From Pseudomonadota bacterium (GTDB taxonomy: Bacteria; Myxococcota_A; UBA796; SXON01), in NCBI GenBank assembly GCA_030684355.1, contig JAUXTN010000188.1:1-34127 (forward strand): DNA of 34,127 bases, in the 5' to 3' direction. This document shows, piece by piece, positions 31,283 through 34,127 of this stretch; the stretch's first letter is position 1; each line of letters opens with the position of its first letter. A model generated the notes under the pieces. That model saw only the letters and a program-made list of their open reading frames with translations. It ran no database searches and had not been told where the DNA came from. A program made the position numbers and the translations under genes.

Positions 31283-32327
31283 GCCGCGCCCCGCCTCCCC
31301 CCCCGCAGAGCCCCTCCTCCGCGTCGAGGGCCTCACCAAGCACTTCCCCGTCCTCAAGGGCTTCCTGCGCCGTCGCGTCGGCACCGTCCGCGCGGTGGAC
31401 GACGTGAGCTTCACCCTCGGCCGCAAGAAGACCCTCGCCGTCGTCGGCGAGTCGGGCTGCGGCAAGACCACCGCCGGGCGCGCGCTCCTGCGCCTCGTCG
31501 AGCCCGACAAGGGCCACGTCTGGTTCCGCGGGAAGGACGTGCCGACGCTCGGCGCCGACGAGCTGCGCGACATGCGCCGGCACATGCAGATCATCTTCCA
31601 GGACCCCTTCTCCTCGCTCAACCCGCGGCACACCATCGGGCAGATCGTCGGGCGCCCGCTCGTGCTGCACGGCGTCGCGGCGAACATGGTCGAGGCCGAG
31701 GAGCAGGTGCGCGACCTCCTCGCGCGCGTCGGGCTCCAGCCGAAGTACATCTCGCGCTACCCCCACGAGTTCTCCGGCGGTCAACGCCAGCGCATCGGCA
31801 TCGCGCGCGCCATCGCCCTGCGGCCCGACTTCGTGGTGTGCGACGAGGCCGTCAGCGCCCTCGACGTGTCCGTGCGCGCCCAGGTGCTGAACCTCCTGAT
31901 GGATCTGCAGGAGGAGTTCGGCCTCTCCTACGTGTTCGTCACCCACGATCTGTCCGTGGTGCGGCACATCGCGGACGACGTCGTCGTCATGTACCTGGGC
32001 CAGATCGTCGAGCGCGCCCCGCGGGACTCCCTGTTCGCCCGCCCCTCGCACCCCTACACCCAGGCGCTGCTCTCGGCGGCGCCCGAGCCGGACCCGGCGA
32101 AGCGTCGCAAGCGTATCGTGCTCGCGGGGGACGTGCCCAGCCCGATGAACGTGCCCTCCGGCTGCCGGTTCCACACGCGCTGCCCGCTGGCGTTCGATCG
32201 CTGCCGCGTGGACACCCCCGCGCAGCACACGGTCGCGGACGGCCACGTCGTCGCCTGCCACCTCTACGAGGGCCGCATCGAGCCCATCGACCTCGCGGCG
32301 GCGGTGGCGGACAGGGCCGCGGTGTAG
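31272..32327 (+). CDS. Peptide ABC transporter ATPase, DppF type
   Basis: A 351-residue ATPase, partner of the preceding one. Walker A GESGCGKTT, Q-loop FQDPFSSLNPRHT, signature FSGGQRQR, Walker B FVVCDEAVSALD and THDLSVV are present. The C-terminal region again has four cysteines (GCRFHTRCPLAFDRC and a later ACHL). In Walker B the usual Glu-Pro is Glu-Ala, as is common in DppF/OppF proteins. GAGGAGGAG upstream of the ATG gives a strong ribosome site. It overlaps the previous gene by 11 bases and ends the operon; a small hairpin follows. Confidence 0.94.
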   Translation: MSSEPRPASPPAEPLLRVEGLTKHFPVLKGFLRRRVGTVRAVDDVSFTLGRKKTLAVVGESGCGKTTAGRALLRLVEPDKGHVWFRGKDVPTLGADELRDMRRHMQIIFQDPFSSLNPRHTIGQIVGRPLVLHGVAANMVEAEEQVRDLLARVGLQPKYISRYPHEFSGGQRQRIGIARAIALRPDFVVCDEAVSALDVSVRAQVLNLLMDLQEEFGLSYVFVTHDLSVVRHIADDVVVMYLGQIVERAPRDSLFARPSHPYTQALLSAAPEPDPAKRRKRIVLAGDVPSPMNVPSGCRFHTRCPLAFDRCRVDTPAQHTVADGHVVACHLYEGRIEPIDLAAAVADRAAV

Positions 32328-32331
32328 CGGA

Positions 32332-32344
32332 GCGCCCGGGGCGC
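32332..32344 (+). terminator. Small hairpin after the ABC operon
   Basis: GCGCC-CGG-GGCGC is a perfect 5-bp stem with a 3-base loop, four bases after the last operon stop. It lacks a T-tract and is short, so termination is uncertain. Confidence 0.3.
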
Positions 32345-32432
32345 ACCCTCGACAAGCAGGCACGCGTCGCAACCCGGGGGTTCGGGGGTGCCGGCCACGT
32401 TCCGGGGCCCGCATGTTTGCCCGCCCCGCCGG

Positions 32433-32442
32433 GGTGATCACC
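32433..32442. promoter_or_regulatory. 10-bp palindrome before the last gene
   Basis: GGTGATCACC is a perfect palindrome eight bases before the ATG at 32451. It could be an operator for a dimeric regulator, but a 10-bp palindrome may also arise by chance. Confidence 0.2.
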
Positions 32443-32450
32443 GGCGAGGC

Positions 32451-33983
32451 ATGCACCGACTCACCACCCTGGCCCTCCTCGTTCCTTGTGTCCTCACCTC
32501 CGGCGTGGCGCTCGCGCAGCCGATTCCGGAAGCCGGGCCCTCCGACCCGCCGCCCACCCCCGGCTGGGACCAACCCTCGCCCGACCAGCCCACGCCGCGT
32601 CCCGCCCCCTGGGAGGAGGTGCCGCCCGAGCTGCCGGACACGCCCGAAGCTCCGGCCTACCCGGACGCGTCGACGAGCCCGCCGACCCTGTCGGCGCCGA
32701 ACCCGAGCGGCGCCCCGTTCGCCCTGTACGCGACGCGCCCGCCGGTCGCGGGGGCGCTCTACCTCCAGGGCTTCGACCTGTCCTGGGAGGCCCGTCCCCA
32801 CCGGCTCCACAGCCTCGTCGTGGTCGCCGACGCCGGCGCCCAGAGCGCCGCGATGGCCCCCACCGGCGCCCTCCTCACCCGCGTGCAGGGCGGGAGCTGG
32901 GCGAACGGCGTGGCGGCCACCGACACCGCCACCGTGAAGCTCGCGTACGGCGGCTTGAGCTCGGAGCGTACGCCGATCTACCGCGGCGCCATCCGCGCGA
33001 ACGTGACCGGAGATGCCCGCAGCGCCACACGCGAGCCGGCGATCGTGGTCGTCCCCGTCGACGTGCCGCTCCAGCCCGCCACGGGCACCACGCCGTCGAC
33101 GCCGGGGACCGGCACGGGGATGGAGCCGGGGACGGGCATGCAACCGGGGACCGGCATGGGGATGGAGCCGGGAACCGGCGTGCAGCCCGGCACCAGCATG
33201 CGACCGAGGGACACCCCGCGCGGCGCACAGCCCGGCGCGACGGCCCCCGGGACGTACGACCCGGCCCAGGGCGCCGCGACCGCCCCGCAATCCCCCTACG
33301 ACGGCGCCGCCGTGTTCCTCCAGGGCCTCGCCATCGAGACCGACGCCGCCCACCCCGACGGTTTCACGCCGCACGTGCTCTCCGTGAAGATCGGGCCCGC
33401 CACGGTCGCCGAGGGCGTGGCCCACTTCGACGTGACGATCGAGATCCAGGCCGCGGCCGTGCCCGACCGCGACCAGCGCCTCGGCAACTACGGCGCGGAG
33501 GTCGAGGTCGGCTGGCTCCTCGTCCCCGCTGCGGCGTCGCGCGTGCACCGCTTGGAGACCTCCGGCGGCGCGTCGCACGGCATCGAGATCGACGCCTCGC
33601 CCACCACCGGGGAGCCCGTCCCGCTCGCCGTCGGGGTGGACCTCCGCCCCGGCACCACCGAGGTCGCCGCGGGGCTCACCGGCTTCCGCGTCGCCATCGA
33701 CCAGACCGGCCTCGACGCCGGCCGCTACCTCCGCAGCCTCGGCGTCTCGCTCGACGCCTCCACGGCCGACCCGTGGCGCGGCCGCTGGGACGGCACCGTC
33801 GCGGCGCGCTTCTCGAACGCGGGCCCCGTCACGCGGGCCGAGGCCGTGACGCTCGAAGCGGAGGTCACCGTCCTGGAGCTCGAAGCCGGCCAACACGCGT
33901 GGTCCGGGCGCTGGATCGCCCCGGCGTCGGGCACCGAGCAGCAGCTCGCCTACCCGGGCCCGGCGCGGACGGGACGGCGGTAG
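32451..33983 (+). CDS. Secreted protein with two probably related beta domains, unknown function
   Basis: A 510-residue exported protein. The ATG at 32451 opens a clear signal peptide ending in GVALA-Q (about residue 22). A Pro-rich linker (about 25-80) leads to domain A (about 85-200), which contains GALYLQGFDLSWEARP and HRLHSLVVVADAG. A second linker (about 205-275) is built of Gly-Thr-Gly-Met-Pro repeats (GTGMEPGTGMQPGTGMGMEP). Domain B (about 280-480) contains AAVFLQGLAIETD and HVLSVKIGPAT, similar in pattern to domain A, which suggests an internal duplication. No enzyme motif or family is recognised. It lies 123 bp after the ABC operon on the same strand. It is probably periplasmic or extracellular. 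Confidence 0.72.
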   Translation: MHRLTTLALLVPCVLTSGVALAQPIPEAGPSDPPPTPGWDQPSPDQPTPRPAPWEEVPPELPDTPEAPAYPDASTSPPTLSAPNPSGAPFALYATRPPVAGALYLQGFDLSWEARPHRLHSLVVVADAGAQSAAMAPTGALLTRVQGGSWANGVAATDTATVKLAYGGLSSERTPIYRGAIRANVTGDARSATREPAIVVVPVDVPLQPATGTTPSTPGTGTGMEPGTGMQPGTGMGMEPGTGVQPGTSMRPRDTPRGAQPGATAPGTYDPAQGAATAPQSPYDGAAVFLQGLAIETDAAHPDGFTPHVLSVKIGPATVAEGVAHFDVTIEIQAAAVPDRDQRLGNYGAEVEVGWLLVPAAASRVHRLETSGGASHGIEIDASPTTGEPVPLAVGVDLRPGTTEVAAGLTGFRVAIDQTGLDAGRYLRSLGVSLDASTADPWRGRWDGTVAARFSNAGPVTRAEAVTLEAEVTVLELEAGQHAWSGRWIAPASGTEQQLAYPGPARTGRR

Positions 33984-34012
33984 CGCGCCGGAGCTGGAGG
34001 AACGGGCTTCGA

Positions 34013-34034
34013 CGCCCGGATCCTCATCCGGGCG
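34013..34034 (+). terminator. Strong hairpin after the last gene
   Basis: CGCCCGGAT (34013-34021) pairs perfectly with ATCCGGGCG (34026-34034) around CCTC, 29 bases after the stop at 33983. It is a 9-bp GC-rich stem, the strongest terminator-like hairpin in the window, but no T-tract follows. Confidence 0.5.
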
Positions 34035-34102
34035 GCCCGCCGTCGGGGCCCGACCGCGCGAGGACGCGCCGCCGGGCCCCGCCGCCGTCGCCCCCCTCCG
34101 GG

Positions 34103-34119
34103 CAAGCGCTTCGCGCTTG
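34103..34119. other. Perfect 7-bp hairpin at the window end
   Basis: CAAGCGC-TTC-GCGCTTG is a perfect stem with a 3-base loop in the last 30 bases of the window. The region 33984-34127 has no gene. It may be a second terminator or an intergenic palindrome; what follows is outside the window. Confidence 0.35.
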
Positions 34120-34127
34120 GCTGGCGC

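Overview
The window is very GC-rich, densely packed bacterial chromosome with genes on both strands. Several traits suggest an uncultured member of the Myxococcota (the old Deltaproteobacteria). These are lipoproteins with long Asp-Thr linkers, a MopE-type metal-binding motif joined to FG-GAP repeats, a eukaryotic-like Ser/Thr kinase with a transmembrane segment, a MASE1-CHASE histidine kinase, a SWIB protein, and both NrfHA and a quinol NO reductase. No rRNA, tRNA, transposase, integrase or CRISPR array was seen. The taxonomic call is inference.

Layout. (1) 1-649 is non-coding: a 26-bp tandem repeat cut by the window edge, then five 51-bp units that each carry a long hairpin. (2) 650-4456 holds a membrane-anchored SRPBCC protein (-), a class I fumarase (+) and a carbohydrate-binding-like lipoprotein (+). 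(3) 4613-12181 is a one-strand (-) block of envelope and signalling genes: a small two-TM protein, a Kelch lipoprotein, a small secreted protein, an FG-GAP/MopE lipoprotein, a transmembrane Ser/Thr kinase and a subtilase. The Kelch and FG-GAP lipoproteins begin with nearly the same mature N-terminus. (4) 12261-16654 is a nitrogen-oxide module: a quinol-dependent NO reductase (-) diverging from nrfH-nrfA (+), with a possibly leaderless nrfH and a CXXCH motif at the NrfA catalytic haem. (5) 16798-22607 holds a SWIB protein with a histone-like tail, a small lipoprotein, a large protein joining an HExxH peptidase-like region to a DUF4105/Lnb-like region and a probable outer-membrane barrel, its operon partner, and a CotH-like kinase. 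(6) 22731-25488 is a MASE1-CHASE histidine kinase overlapping a stand-alone receiver. (7) 25589-32327 is a five-gene peptide ABC importer operon with overlapping genes. (8) 32451-33983 is a secreted protein with two probably related domains, followed by a strong hairpin.

How the genes may work together. NrfHA would reduce nitrite to ammonium with electrons from the quinol pool, and the NO reductase would remove NO, so together they look like a nitrite-ammonification and NO-defence unit. The kinase in block 3 may respond to envelope state, but that link rests on gene order only. The best candidates for something undescribed are the hairpin array at 187-455, the metalloprotease/DUF4105/barrel fusion at 18133-20511, and the shared lipoprotein leader at 9447 and 11294.
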